A stretch of 64,000 bases of DNA from Trifolium pratense (GCF_020283565.1 NC_060059.1:26981838-27045837), one strand, 5' to 3'. Counted from the first letter of the stretch, positions 21,464-32,904 are shown. The notes: generated by a model from the letters alone, not told the origin. Made by a program: numbers and translations.

Positions 21464-23470
21464 ACTTCTATTTCAGATCACTTGAGTGAATTTCAGGGGC
21501 TCCTTGATCAGATGTCAGGAATGGGTATTAAATTTGAAGATGAACTTTTGGGACTATTTCTATTGCTATCTTTACCAGAGTCTTGGGAGACGTTTCGGGT
21601 TTCTATTACAAGTTCTGCTCCTAAAGGTGTTGTTTCTTTGGAAACGGCTAAGGGTGGTATTCTTAATGAGGAGATGAGAAGGAAGGCACAAGGTACTTCA
21701 TCTCAATCCGAGGTACTTGTCACTGAAAATAGTGGGAGAAGTCAGAAGAAAGAACCGAAAGGTGGTAGAGAGAATAGCAGAAGCAAGTCCAAAGGGCGAT
21801 ACAAGAATATGGAGTGTAATTATTGTCATAAATCAGGGCACATACAAAAATACTGTTATCAGTGGAGAAAAGATAACAAAGGCAAGAAGGGTAAGCAGAA
21901 ACAAAGAGATCATGAAGATCATGATGATGATCGTATTACTACTGCTATCAATGATGATCTTGTTATTCTCCGTGATCACGAGTCCATTAATCTTGTATCA
22001 TATGAGAGCATGTCGATTGTTGACAGTGGTGCTACATTGCATGTTACACCGAGGAAGGAGTTCTTCACATCTTATACTTCTGGTGACTTTGGAGGGTTGA
22101 AGATGGGTAATGATGGTGTAGCTAAGGTAATTGGTGTTGGTGATATTTGCTTGCAAACCAACATTGGAATGCAATTGTTGCTTAGAGATGTCAAACATGC
22201 TCCGGATGTCCGTTTTAATTTGATCTCTGTGCATATGCTTGATGATTGTGGTTATGATAATCACTTTGGTTCTGGAAAGTGGAAACTCAGTAAAGGTAAC
22301 TTGGTTGTGGCTAGAGGGGAGAAAACTTCTAAACTGTATTGGACAAAAGCTTTGGTTGCCAGAGACAGTGTGAATGCTATCGACATGAAAGCATCTTTGT
22401 GGCACCGAAGGGTTAGTCATATTAGTGAAAAGGGGCTGAATGTTTTAGCCAAAAAGGATGTGCTTCCAGGATTAAAGAATGCAGATTTGGAGAAGTGTTC
22501 TCATTGCATGACTGGTAAACAGACTAGAGTATCCTTCAAGAAGCATCCTCCCTCAAGAAAGTCAGAGTTGCTTCAATTGGTGCATTATGATGTTTGTGGT
22601 CCATTAAAGGTAAAATCTTTTAGTGGTGCACTTTATTTTGTTACATTTATTGATGACTGTTCCAGGAAACTATGGGTATATGCTATAAAGACAAAAGACC
22701 AAGTGTTGGAGAAATTCAAAGAATTCCATGCTTTGGTTGAGAGGCAATCAGGTAAGAAGCTGAAATGTGTTCGTTCTGATAATGGTGGTGAGTATTGTGG
22801 TCCCTTTGATGTCTATTGTAAGCAGCAGGGTATTGCACATGAAAAGACTCCTCCTAAAACTCCTCAGTGGAATGGTTTAGCAGAGAGGATGAATCGAACA
22901 CTTGTTGAGAGAGTTAGATGTATGCTCTCTGAAGCTAAGTTGCCTCAACATTATTGGGGTGAAGCACTGTACGCGGCGGTGCATGTTATTAATCTCACTC
23001 CTACTGTTGTTTTGAACAGTGAAGTTCCAGACAAAATTTGGTTTGGTAAGAATGTCAAATATGATCATTTGAGAGTTTTTGGTTGTAAGGCTTTTGTGCA
23101 TGTTCCAAAGGATGAAAGATCCAAGTTGGATGCAAAGTCAAAACAATGTATCTTCATCGGCTATGGGCAGGATGAGTTTGGTTACAAGTTTTATGATCCT
23201 ATAGGAAATAAACTTATCAGAAGTCGCGATGTTGTGTTCATGGAAGACCAAACTATTGAAGACATTGATAAGGTGGAGAAAACTACACCCAAGAAAGATG
23301 TTAGTTTGTCTAATATTGATCCAGTTCGGTTGCCTGTTCATAATCTGGATACTATTGGTGGTGATGTTCAAAATGGTGAGCCACAGGATTATGTTGATGA
23401 TCAACAACTTGGAGAAGAGGTATATATTCCAGCTGATAATGATGAGGAGAATGATATGTCACAGGATTAG
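21464..23470 (+). pseudogene. Copia Gag C-terminus, protease and integrase
   Basis: Continues Gag (SDHLSEFQGLLDQMSGMG) and has a CCHC knuckle CNYCHKSGHIQKYC near 21813. The protease active site is SIVDSGATLHVTP near 22015. The pre-integrase zinc motif is LWHRRVSHISEKG with CSHCMTGKQ. The integrase catalytic triad is visible as HYDVCGP, VRSDNGGEY and NGLAERMNRTL, followed by the integrase C-terminal GYGQDEFGYKFYDP. A TAG at 23468-23470 ends the frame. The rest of pol follows in the same frame, so this is a simple nonsense mutation. These enzymes would mature Gag-Pol and insert the cDNA. Confidence 0.92.
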
Positions 23471-24097
23471 AATCTTGGTGAAGCTCCAGAATCATCTCAA
23501 GTTCAACTTAGGAGGTCCAACAGACAGAGACAACCTTCTACAAGGTATAATTCTGATGAGTATGTGACTTTGACTGATGAGGGTGAACCTGAGTATTTTC
23601 AAGAAGCCATGGAAAGTGATGAAAATCAAAAGTGGTTGGATGCAATGAATGATGAGATGAAATCCTTGCATGATAATCACACCTATGATTTAGTGAAGTT
23701 GCCTAAAGGCAAAAGGGCTTTGGAAAATAGGTGGATATATAGAGTCAAACATGAGAGTAACTCTGAGTCTCCAAGGTATAAAGCCAAATTGGTAGTGAAA
23801 GGTTTCCGTCAAAGAAAGGGTGTTGATTTTAATGAGATTTTCTCACCTGTTGTGAAGATGTCATCAATTAGAACCGTGTTGGGTTTGGCTACTACTCTTG
23901 ATCTGGAGGTTGAGCAAATGGATGTGAAAACGGCTTTCCTTCATGGTGATTTGGAGGAAGAGATCTACATGAAGCAACCCGATGGTTTTCAAGTTAAAGG
24001 CAAAGAAGACTATGTGTGTAGATTGAGAAAGAGCCTATATGGGTTGAAGCAAGCTCCAAGGCAGTGGTACAAGAAGTTTGAGTCTGTTATGTCTTAA
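23471..24097 (+). pseudogene. Copia reverse transcriptase, N-terminal part
   Basis: In phase with the upstream frame. It contains AMNDEMKSLHDNHTYDLV, RWIYRVKHE, YKAKLVVKGFRQRKGVDFNE, FSPVVKM and EQMDVKTAFLHGDLEEEIYM, the palm with its first catalytic Asp. It then reads SLYGLKQAPRQWY. A TAA at 24095-24097 interrupts just before the region leading to YVDD. Confidence 0.9.
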
Positions 24098-25150
24098 CAA
24101 GGATACAAGAAGACTACTTCAGATCACTGCGTCTTTGTTAGAAAATTTTCTAACGATGACTTCATTATCCTGTTGTTATATGTTGATGATATGCTTATTG
24201 TAGGGAAAAATATTTCTAACATTGACAGGTTAAAGGAGCAGTTGGGCGAGTCATTTGCCATGAAAGACATGGGAGAAGCTAAACAGATTCTTGGCATAAG
24301 AATCACGCGTGACAGAAAGGAGAAGAAACTTTGGATGTCACAAGAACACTATATCAAAAGAGTGCTGCAGAGATTCCAAATGGAAAATTCTAAGGCGGTA
24401 AGCACTCCTCTTGCTACTCATTTCAAGCTGAGTTCGAAACAAAGTCCTTCAAATGAAGATGAAACATTTGATATGAAATGTGTTCCTTATGCGTCTGTTG
24501 TGGGTAGTTTGATGTATGCAATGATGTGTACAAGACCAGATATAGCACATGCTGTTGGTACAGTCAGTAGATTTTTGTCAAATCCAGGTAGAGAGCATTG
24601 GAATGCTGTAAAATGGGTTTTAAGGTATCTTCGTGGTACTACTTGTATGAGACTTTGCTTTGGGGGAGATAAGCCTACTTTGGAAGGGTACTCTGACTCA
24701 GATATGGCTGGCGACATTGATTCTAGGAAGTCTACTTCGGGCTACATGATTAAGTTTGCAGGGGGAGCTGTAGCTTGGCAGTCCAGATTGCAAAAGTGTG
24801 TAGCATTGTCTACTACAGAGGCAGAGTTCATTGCCATTACCGAAGCATGCAAAGAGTTGCTATGGTTGAAGAAATTCTTGCAGGAGCTTGGTTTTGTTCA
24901 AGACAAATATGTGTTATTTGTTGATAGCCAAAGTGCTATTCATCTTGGTAAGAATCCGACTTTTCATAATAGGTCCAAACATATTGATGTAAGGTATCAC
25001 TGGATACGTGATGTTTTGGATGCTAAGTTGCTGGAACTAGCTAAGGTTCATACGGATGATAATGGTTCAGATATGATGACCAAGACGTTACCAAGGGGAA
25101 AATTTGAAGCATGTTGTGCTATCGCCGGTTTGGCGATTTCCTCCACATAG
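24098..25150 (+). pseudogene. Copia reverse transcriptase C-terminus and RNase H
   Basis: Again the same frame. LLLYVDDMLIVGKN carries the catalytic YVDD. It is followed by PYASVVGSLMYAMMCTRPDI, GYSDSDMAGD, KSTSGY, LSTTEAEFIAITEACKEL and VDSQSAIHLGKNP of RNase H, then HIDVRYHWIRD. It ends at TAG 25148-25150, 16 bp before the 3' LTR. All catalytic motifs read correctly. Apart from the two stops and the solo LTR the polyprotein is well preserved. Confidence 0.92.
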
Positions 25151-25166
25151 TTGTGAGGGGGAGATT

Positions 25167-25830
25167 TGTTGGGTTTTGGGCTCCCTTCCTATGTGGAGAA
25201 AAGTCCAATTTTATTAGCCCATTATGTCTCACTTATATAAGTGGAGAGTGGTCATACTAGGGTTATTATGTGAGTAAATTTTGTGAGAGAACAACTTTCA
25301 AAAAGAGAGAAAAGAAGAGAGAAAACAATTCCCGTTTTTCTCAAACCAGTCCCACTAAAACTCCGATTCCCGATTCGTTAACCGTTGGATTTGGCTCAAA
25401 TTTGGAGGGCGTGTTCGCAGCTTCCGGGGCTACACTTTCACCGTTAGGATCGTCGAAATCAGGTCTGGTTCGTGAGATATTCAGCCCGCACTGAAGCAGT
25501 TCTGTTTTGGGTATTTTCATCTTCTTGTTCTTGTTTTGTAAGCTTTAGTGCTTTGTTGTTTAATTGGTTGTTAGCACTTATTTGTGCCTCACTTTGAGAC
25601 TCTTTTGTACCCTTATTTGATTATAGTGGAGCTATTTCTTTGGTCTGGACGACCCGTAGTTTTTTACTCTCACATCGAGGGTTTTCCACGTTAAAATTCC
25701 GGTGTCTTTATTTTGCTTTATTGTCTGCCATATTATTTGTTGTTGATCCTCAAGGTTCTTACAAGTTTGGGGAATTTTATTTCCGCTGCGTATTGCTCGT
25801 TATTATTATTATTGTGCTAATTCCCCATCA
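25167..25830 (+). repeat. 3' LTR of the copia element
   Basis: 664 bp, same ends as the 5' LTR. Differences include tatgg/taggg, gagagcg/gagggcg and cttgg/ctttg in matched places. The 23 bp after it (25831-25853) do not repeat CGAGC. Confidence 0.95.
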
Positions 25831-25853
25831 GAGAAAAGTCCGCAATACAGCAC
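25831..25853. other. Junction filler between the copia LTR and the TRIM array
   Basis: 23 bp. The first 11 (GAGAAAAGTCC) are identical to a piece near the start of the copia LTR (about 18197-18207); the remaining 12 are unassigned. This looks like a repair or template-switch scar. Confidence 0.5.
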
Positions 25854-26046
25854 TGTTGGGTCATCACGAGGGGGCAGCCGGGGATCATCCACATTGGGCT
25901 TAAGAACAACTCTACAAGTGAGTTGGACACCACACTCTTACCCAAAACCTTAAGGTGTTAGGTTTATGGGTCATCTCACTTATAAAGTGTTCAACCTCCA
26001 CTTTTCTAAGCAATGTGGGACTTTACCACTCACACTTGCTACAACA
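25854..26046 (-). repeat. TRIM LTR A
   Basis: 193 bp. On the plus strand it starts TGTTGGGTCATCACG and ends CTTGCTACAACA. Confidence 0.9.
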
Positions 26047-26227
26047 ATCTCCCCCTCAAGTGTGAGTCATATGCTCCCCCTCAAGCGGAAGCTTTCTTCA
26101 TCCTACACTTGTACCGCCGTAAGCTACACTGCTCCACGGGACTCGCCGCCTGACCACCTTTGTCAGGAAGACTTTCGATACAAGGAGCCAGTTCAACCCT
26201 TCGTCGAACCATCGGCTCTGATACCAC

Positions 26228-26420
26228 TGTTGGGTCATCACGAGGGGGCAGCCGGGGATCATCCACATTGGGCTTAAGAACAACTCTACAAGTGAGTTGG
26301 ACACCACACTCTTACCCAAAACCTTAAGGTGTTAGGTTTATGGGTCATCTCACTTATAAAGTGTTCAACCTCCACTTTTCTAAGCAATGTGGGACTTAAC
26401 ATCTCACACTTACTACAACA
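26228..26420 (-). repeat. TRIM LTR B
   Basis: 193 bp, middle LTR shared by both TRIM units. The PBS of the left unit, read on the minus strand, abuts its left border (ggctctgataccac before 26228). Confidence 0.9.
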
Positions 26421-26601
26421 ATCTCCCCCTCAAGTGTGAGTCATATGCTCCCCCTCAAGCGGAAGCTTTCTTCATCCTACACTTGTACCGCCGTAAGCCA
26501 CACTGCTCCACGGGACTCGCCGCCTGACCACCTTTGTCAGGAAGACTTTCGATACAAGGAGCCAGTTCAACCCTTCGTCGAACCATCGGCTCTGATACCA
26601 C

Positions 26602-26794
26602 TGTTGGGTCATCACGAGGGGGCAGCCGGGGATCATCCACATTGGGCTTAAGAACAACTCTACAAGTGAGTTGGACACCACACTCTTACCCAAAACCTTA
26701 AGGTGTTAGGTTTATGGGTCATCTCACTTATAAAGTGTTCAACCTCCACTTTTCTAAGCAATGTGAGACTTAACCACTCACACTTGCTACAACA
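26602..26794 (-). repeat. TRIM LTR C
   Basis: 193 bp, same ends as A and B. The PBS complement abuts its left border and the CGAGC target duplication its right border. Confidence 0.9.
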
Positions 26795-26799
26795 CGAGC

Positions 26800-26951
26800 T
26801 TACCGAAAACATCCCACCGTCCTCTAATCTCCATTTCCACTCATCTTTCGCAACTGAAAACACCAACTCACGCGGCAGCGCCTCCGATAGACAAAGAAGA
26901 AGCTCTTCCTCCCAAACAAACAACCTCCGCCTCCACCCCATATCCCACCTG
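26800..26951 (-). mobile_element. Antisense LINE, upstream part
   Basis: Minus-strand reading: WRRRLFVWEEELL, DEWKWRLEDGGMFSVSS. This is the segment just before the zinc-binding tail of LINE ORF2. It continues across the composite insertion into 18167 and below. Its right border is the 16-bp target duplication (26952-26967), so the LINE was 5'-truncated on insertion. Confidence 0.8.
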
Positions 26952-26967
26952 TAATCTCTTTTCAAAC

Positions 26968-28021
26968 TTAAAAATCAAAATCCCCAAATTCTTAATAAAC
27001 CCTGGAATATGAATCCAATAATCGTACAAACCATTTTAAGTAATATTATAACCTCTATACAAATTTGATAACAAAACACAAATATCAACCGCATCTAACC
27101 TGTCCAATTTTTCATCTTCAAAATCAAAATCAAATATCATATGCAGGTTCATAGCATATTTCCAGGCCATTATAATAATACTCACTCACAGAACTACTTA
27201 TTCAAAAATCAACTTAACCAACAAAATATCAAATGAATAGTGGATTCTAGAAATAGAAAAAGAAAACCTTGTGCTTCATTTTCATCTAATTCTATGATGC
27301 CAAACAAAAAGTACAACTAGAAAATCACGCAAAATTGTAATGAAGTAACCAATTAAAGTATTAACTATCTCTTGACTATGCATTTCCTTTGAATCTTTCT
27401 ACTGCTAACAAAAAAAGGATAATAGTGGCCGCAGCAATGTATATATGATAACATTAACTATTGTTATATCACAAGCTCTTTAATGCCAACATATTTCACT
27501 AACAAGCACAATCAAACAACTCCAACAACAAATCGGAAATGGAACAATTCTCACTTGCAATGCAATAGACCAAAATTAAATTAAAAGCATCAAAACAAAA
27601 TCGATATCGAGCAACATTGCTAGTCCACCCTAGAATCCATTCATAGTACTAATTACCATCAAATTCAATGGTTGTATATTACTCCCTCCGGTCCTTTTTA
27701 TAAGAAACATTTTGGAATTTTTATTTGGTCCTTTTTATAAGAAACACTTTGACACAATTCCATTTCTACCCTTATTAAATACAATCAAATAATTCATTAT
27801 AATGCTAGTGCATTAATTAGAGAGACCTATTTCTCATGTTAGTCAAAGGTTAGTTTTGGAGTATAACATAAAATGTTAGAATCATTAATGAGAAAATTTA
27901 TCTTCCTTGGTCTGTGTGATTTTATGAAAGTGTTTCTTATAATAAGGACCGGAGGGAGTATTAGAATAGAAACTAATGAAAAACACTGATATCTAGAAAT
28001 TAAATAAATTAAAATGAAAGT
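26968..28021. other. AT-rich non-coding stretch with one MITE
   Basis: Apart from the MITE at 27682-27958 I see no gene or RNA. It is the downstream flank of the FBD pseudogene. Confidence 0.55.
27682..27958. mobile_element. Stowaway-like MITE (277 bp)
   Basis: Perfect inverted ends CTCCCTCCGGTCC and GGACCGGAGGGAG, extended by TTATAAGAAACA pairing, flanked by TA at 27680-27681 and 27959-27960. No coding capacity. Confidence 0.85.
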
Positions 28022-28697
28022 TTACATCCCGAAGACATCTGAGGAGCTAGTATTAACACCGATAGTCATACCCTCTAAACGCCTTGCATTCTGCAAGATG
28101 TATTTTGGAAATCGAAGATCATTTTCCGAGCCTTCAAAATTTAAGATAGTACATGGCCTTAGGTGAGATGAAAGGCATTCAAGATCCGAAATTGGGCATT
28201 CCCAATCCTTAGATACGCTGGTATTCCACTGTCAAAAGGGATAAAAACAACATTCATCAAATTAACATATACTCCCTTCATCCAAAAATATAAGAAAAAA
28301 TGGTTCAACAAAAGGTAATCTATCTGGTCTAAATTTTACACCAAACACATCAACTTTGTTAAGTAAACAACATAATACTCGAGGAACGAACCTTTCTCAT
28401 GTAAAGAATTTGAAGCTTGGGACAATGCTGGAGCAATTCAACAACACCATCCCAAGTTCCCAACCATGAAAGAAGCCATAAAACCATAGTTCAATATGAA
28501 TTAAGTTTCCAAACACCGGAATGCCTTTGAAGAACTCTTGAATATTCTTCTTCAAAGAAGGCTTTACCTTGATTACGCGTAGAAACTTGACATTATAAAT
28601 CACATTAAATGGAACATCAGTTGAACCGATATCAGCTTTAAATAATTTGGACAAGAACAAGAATCTAAACTCCTTATTCTTTTCACATCTTCTTTTG
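28022..28697 (-). pseudogene. FBD-type F-box/LRR protein, C-terminal fragment
   Basis: Minus strand, two exons. Exon 28392-28697 reads LFLSKLFKADIG, VKFLRVIKVK, GIPVFGNLIHIEL and then, after a frame change near 28455-28475, WDGVVELLQHCPKLQILYM. A GT-AG intron (28229-28391) follows. Exon 28022-28228 gives WNTSVSKDWECPISDLECLS, FEGSENDLRFPKYILQNARR and ends DVFGM. The last exon is a good FBD domain; in the family this follows an F-box and leucine-rich repeats in SCF ubiquitin-ligase adaptors. Here the F-box and most repeats are missing and the first exon is frameshifted. It is therefore a truncated pseudogene, unless the frame change is a sequencing error. Confidence 0.75.
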
Positions 28698-29541
28698 TAC
28701 CTGGTGACATTCAGTCATATAAGATTTTTGTTAGAAGTTTTAGAGTATTATAGTAACTTTTAGGTATAATAACATGACAAAAAGTATGGAATTTAGCTCC
28801 AATGAAGATAGTACAAAAGTTTGAAGAAAAAATATACAAAATAAGGAAAAGTTTTTGGAAAAATCGTGTCATGATTTTGTTTGTTACATTTTTGCAAGGT
28901 TTTAAAAACAGTCAGTTACCGTGAAAACGGACGGGACATAAGAGTAACCTAGTGACTAGAAATTCCACCTTAAGGTAGATAAGTGGGATGAACGGGTTCG
29001 AACTCAGCTATGCTCATGGACTAGAAAGTTATTATGCATTATATAACACAACAAATAAGAAGACCAAGTACATTTGTGATTAATTCACAACGTGACAACT
29101 GCAATCTACAACACATCGACATAAAAGTCGAAATCGCAAATAATGCCACTGCGACCTCAACCGCTGCCCTTTTTTTTTTAAAACCTTTTTTTTTTCTAAA
29201 TAAGAGGATCACGTTAGTTGAAGCTGAGAACGGTGAGTGAGTAACAGACTCGAAGCCATCGCTTAGAAAGAATGGTGGTAGTGAAAGCTTGTTTGATTGG
29301 GAGAAAGGAGAGAATGTGGCATAATGTTATTTAACTTATTTATTATTTTTTTTAACATATTTTGTTATTTATTTATTAAAAAACTTTGTTTCTCTTTAAA
29401 GAAGAGAATCGATGTGTAGATTTTTTTGTTAAACTTGGAGTTTTCTCATATGTTGACGTTTTGACACATGCTTATCTTTCGATTGGTGTTCATGATCTCT
29501 TCAAGAACGACGCAATGAAAACTATCTTTCTTCGTAAATAG
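28698..29541. other. Non-coding stretch with a tRNA-derived SINE-like piece
   Basis: About 28943-29010 has AACCTAGTGACTAGAAA and, 40-50 bp later, GGGTTCGAACTC. These resemble polymerase III A and B boxes, like the pieces at 48884 and 55572. The rest shows nothing recognisable. Confidence 0.4.
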
Positions 29542-29550
29542 TTTTTCTTT

Positions 29551-30358
29551 GGGTATATGATTATTTGCTCTTGCAAAATAAGTGAATTTCGTTTACCTCC
29601 TGCTCAGATTTTTTTTTCCTGCTTACCCCCTGCAAAAAATAGAATACCTCATTTACCCCCTAGGTGTACGGCAGGACATTTGACTGTGCAAATCTGATGA
29701 CATGTGCTTGTACACGTGAAAAAAAATTCATTTATATTTATTTTAAAATTCCACATCATAAGTCGTATAAGTTTAATCGTGTTTGCTCCTCAACCAAATC
29801 ATTTGTTCTAGGAATAAAAAGAAGCATAAGACGAACAATTCTAGTGAAGAAGAAGACGATTCTGGCCAAAGAAGCAGACAACGAATTAGATATATCATGG
29901 AGCAAATTATGCAATAATTTTGGGTCTGCATAGTAAGCAAAATTATGCATCAAGCTTATTATGATTTTTATTTTTACGGAAAGCTTATTATGAATTTTAA
30001 AAAACAAAAATTATCAATTTTATGAATTTTTAAGAAGCAAAATTATCGATTTCATGAGTTTTATGAATTTTTAGGAAGCAAAATTATCAATTTTATGAAT
30101 TTTTAATTAAAAAAGGTTTAATTATTTTTTTCAAATTTTTTTAATAGATGACATGGAATTCTAAAATTAAATACAAATGAATTTTTTTTCCACGTGTACA
30201 AGCCACATCAGCAGATTTACACAGTCAGATGTCCTGCTATACACTTAGGGGGGTAAATGAGGAAATCTATTTTTTGCAGAGGGTAAACACAAAAAAAATC
30301 TGAGCAGGGGGTAAAAAAAAAATTCGCTTATTTTGCAGGGGTAAATGATCATTTATCC
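29551..30358. mobile_element. Mutator-like long-TIR MITE (808 bp)
   Basis: Imperfect inverted arms of about 200 bp. The outer ends GGGTATATGATTATTTG and GGATAAATGATCATTTAC (right end inverted) are followed on both sides by TGCAAAATAAG, CTGCTCAGATTT and TACACGTG blocks. A 9-bp direct duplication TTTTTCTTT flanks it (29542-29550, 30359-30367), which is diagnostic of Mutator-type transposition. It encodes no transposase. Confidence 0.85.
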
Positions 30359-30844
30359 TTTTTCTTTTTATTTTTTTCTTTTCTTTTTAGCATCCTTACC
30401 AAAAGATGAATAAGTGAATAATAAGGGATTACCATGACTTTTGACCGGATATCATTTTTAAGAAAAAAATTTCACCCTATGAATTATGTACTCGACAGAC
30501 GAAATTTCTCCGATTAAGATTAAATCATTCTTGTACATGTACTATTATTTTTCCTAAATAATGTTTGAAGTATATATTTGATCAAGTTATGTAGTTTGAC
30601 GCTATTGAACAATGCTATTTTGATGAAAACTTTGAAGTATATATCACCTCGGTCACTAACAATTTTTTTAAAACAACCCGGAGACTTTGAACCCTGTTTT
30701 TTTTTCTTTTCTTTTGATGGAATGGGGTGGTCAGAAAGCAAAACAGACGCAATTTACGTCCTAAATCGTTTCTTTTTTTTCTTCTACGGCAGGCACGCAA
30801 TAACAAAAGAAATTAGCAATTCTAATGCTGGTTAACACAATTAT

Positions 30845-30865
30845 GAGTCCCCGGCAACGGCGCCA
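30845..30865 (-). other. Primer-binding site of an Athila/Tat-type element
   Basis: The minus strand reads TGGCGCCGTTGCCGGGGACT, the characteristic PBS of Athila/Tat gypsy elements. It lies three bases from the LTR edge at 30869. Confidence 0.8.
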
Positions 30866-30868
30866 ATT

Positions 30869-31900
30869 TGATCACTGTCGTTTCGTGATCAAAATAAATT
30901 TGAAATAATAGTAGTACAAGGTGGTTAACCTTTGCGTTTCTCAATGACTCACAATCAATTTAACAATGTTAGAATCAAATTAAAAACTTTAAAATACAGG
31001 GGGTTTGTTTCGATAACAAAAAGTAAAAAGCGTGAAATTTAATTGATATAAAACGATCAATTCATTGGCTTCGGATAACTCGACCTTAATTCTATCATAG
31101 GTAACACAAAATCATTCATACAACTATTTATGCTCTGGTTGATTTATAAAACTAATTATACAAGCGACAACCAGTTTTACAAGCGAATTCATTCGATTAA
31201 GCATCTAATGTGTTCAACCGCGACCGTGAAAAGTGAACAAGCGTCTCAGACCACGGCCAATATCATGACATATTCGATCAACCTATTGCTAAGCGCAATT
31301 CTATATCAATTTCTGTTCGGTTTAATCTAAACAAGCGATGAATTAAAACGAACAAAACTACTGTATAAATTCGAATATAATAATTAAGCAATCATCTAAC
31401 ACGAATTCATACAATGTAAAGATAATCCACACCAATTGTAAACCAGACAAAACAACAACTTCACACCAATTTTTACACATATTTTACACTGTACAAATAA
31501 TCTTCACCAATTCTACACTAGAAACCCACATGAAAATAGAAACCACACATGAAATTCGAAATCCAGCTAAAACCATAAGTGACAGGAACAATATTGGAAA
31601 TTAGATATTTTTTGGAGAAAATAAAAAATAGATTCAGGTTGAAAGGAGAGGAAAGAAGGGTACGATGGGGAGATGAAATTGGATTTTCAAATTGGAAGCA
31701 AGCAAAAGTGGAGGAACTAAAAGATCATGTACATAGAGAGGACTCCAATAGCAACAGAGAAACATGAAGGGGAAAGAGAGAATTGAAGAGTCAAGAAAAA
31801 AATTGGGGAAAAAAAATGCTGTAAATTACAGAGAGAAAATAAAAGTGTAAAAATGCTTCCTTAGAGAATAGTTTTCTTTTTTCTCTTTTTGTTCTTTATT
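30869..31900 (-). mobile_element. LTR of an Athila/Tat-type element, truncated, antisense
   Basis: Begins TGATCACTGTCG next to the PBS and runs right for roughly 1 kb. I cannot fix the right border by eye; the composition changes near 31850-31960. No gag or pol is attached on the left, so only the LTR and PBS survive. Confidence 0.5.
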
Positions 31901-31963
31901 TTTTATTAGCCTTGTAACCAAAAAAAAAAAAAAGCACTCATCAATAAAAATTTGAAAATCTCA

Positions 31964-32823
31964 TAAAGTGGAGCATTAACTTTTTTGATAAAGCGGAGCA
32001 TTAGTTACTCCTTATCATGTGCAACATTGCCAGTTTTAAAGATCACATGATACATTTCGTATGTTGTTTATTAAGATATCTTTGTACCATTTGGAAAAAC
32101 AAATTTTAACATCAAAGATCATATACTATACTGTCTTTGTACCATTTATTTTTTTTTTTTACATTTTCTCTCAAATCAGAAACGGTGCACTCAAAAAATA
32201 ACATGGCTCAAATAACAACTCTAGAACAGTGAAATCAAATATTTACTATTTTCTTCCATGAATTTTATTTTCCTTGTCCATAAAGTAAAGTGATGCACAC
32301 GAAATCTTTTTTTTAAGCATAAAACTTTAGTGGTAAAGAAGATATGGATAAAATCTTTTTTTAAGCATATTTACTTATCTTGTTTATGAGATAAAGGTTG
32401 AAGAACATATGAAATACATAAGGTACGGAGGGAGTGAGTAGTTGAAATCTTTAGTTTAGTGACTTCAAATGTATAAAAATAAGGGTAGTTTATTAAAAAA
32501 AAACTTGATCTTTTACGTTTATTTTAGATTTCAATTTGATCCCTTACATTTTTATCGTTTGCATTAGTTAGTCATTTCTATCAGTTTTATCATATGTTAC
32601 AACCAGTTTGCATATATGGACAGACACGCGAACACTTGGACACACTGACACGTCACACGTGTATAGTTCAAACGCTGTTGGTGACAAATTTAACATAAAT
32701 GATTAAATTGAAACATAATAGAAACATAAAAGACCAAATTAATACTTTTAAAAAAATAAATGTGAATTTCTATTTTCATCTAATATACTCTATCAATTAT
32801 TGAAATAAATGAATATTTTTTTC
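31964..32823. repeat. Local tandem duplication, copy 1
   Basis: Opens AAAGTGGAGCATTAA and contains a block (32035-32820) starting GATCACATGATACATTTCG. Copy 2 starts at 32824 with the same opening, but the second part of that copy is displaced to 33897-34676 by an insertion. No gene inside. Confidence 0.75.
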
Positions 32824-32904
32824 GTAAAGTGGAGCATTAATTTTTTTGATAAAGCGGAGCATTAGTTACTCCTTATCATGTGCAACATTGCCAGTTTTAA
32901 AAAA

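Larger units (their letters stand above)
18168..25830 (+). mobile_element. Ty1/copia element, Tork (Tnt1-like) lineage
   Basis: LTRs of 664 bp at 18168-18831 and 25167-25830, PBS 18835-18846, polypurine tract GTGAGGGGGAGA just before 25167. One long gag-pol frame (18880-25150) is broken by a solo LTR and two stop codons. LTRs differ at roughly nine sites by eye, so it is older than the Tekay-like element at 10126. Without the solo LTR it would be about 5.4 kb, normal for the lineage. Confidence 0.95.
25854..26794 (-). mobile_element. Tandem TRIM array (LTR-internal-LTR-internal-LTR)
   Basis: Three 193-bp LTRs (25854-26046, 26228-26420, 26602-26794) separated by two 181-bp internal regions, all almost identical. 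On the minus strand each LTR reads TGTTGTAGC to GACCCAACA. Each internal region begins at GTGGTATCAGAGCC (PBS) and ends with CTTGAGGGGGAG (polypurine tract). There is no coding capacity; open frames across it are fortuitous. The right flank is CGAGC, matching the target copy left of the copia element. Confidence 0.9.

Noticed and set aside
25854..26794. Repeated 61-103 codon frames in three near-identical copies, looking like a small gene family
   Set aside because: They are the LTR and internal units of a tandem TRIM, recognised from PBS, polypurine tract and equal LTR lengths.
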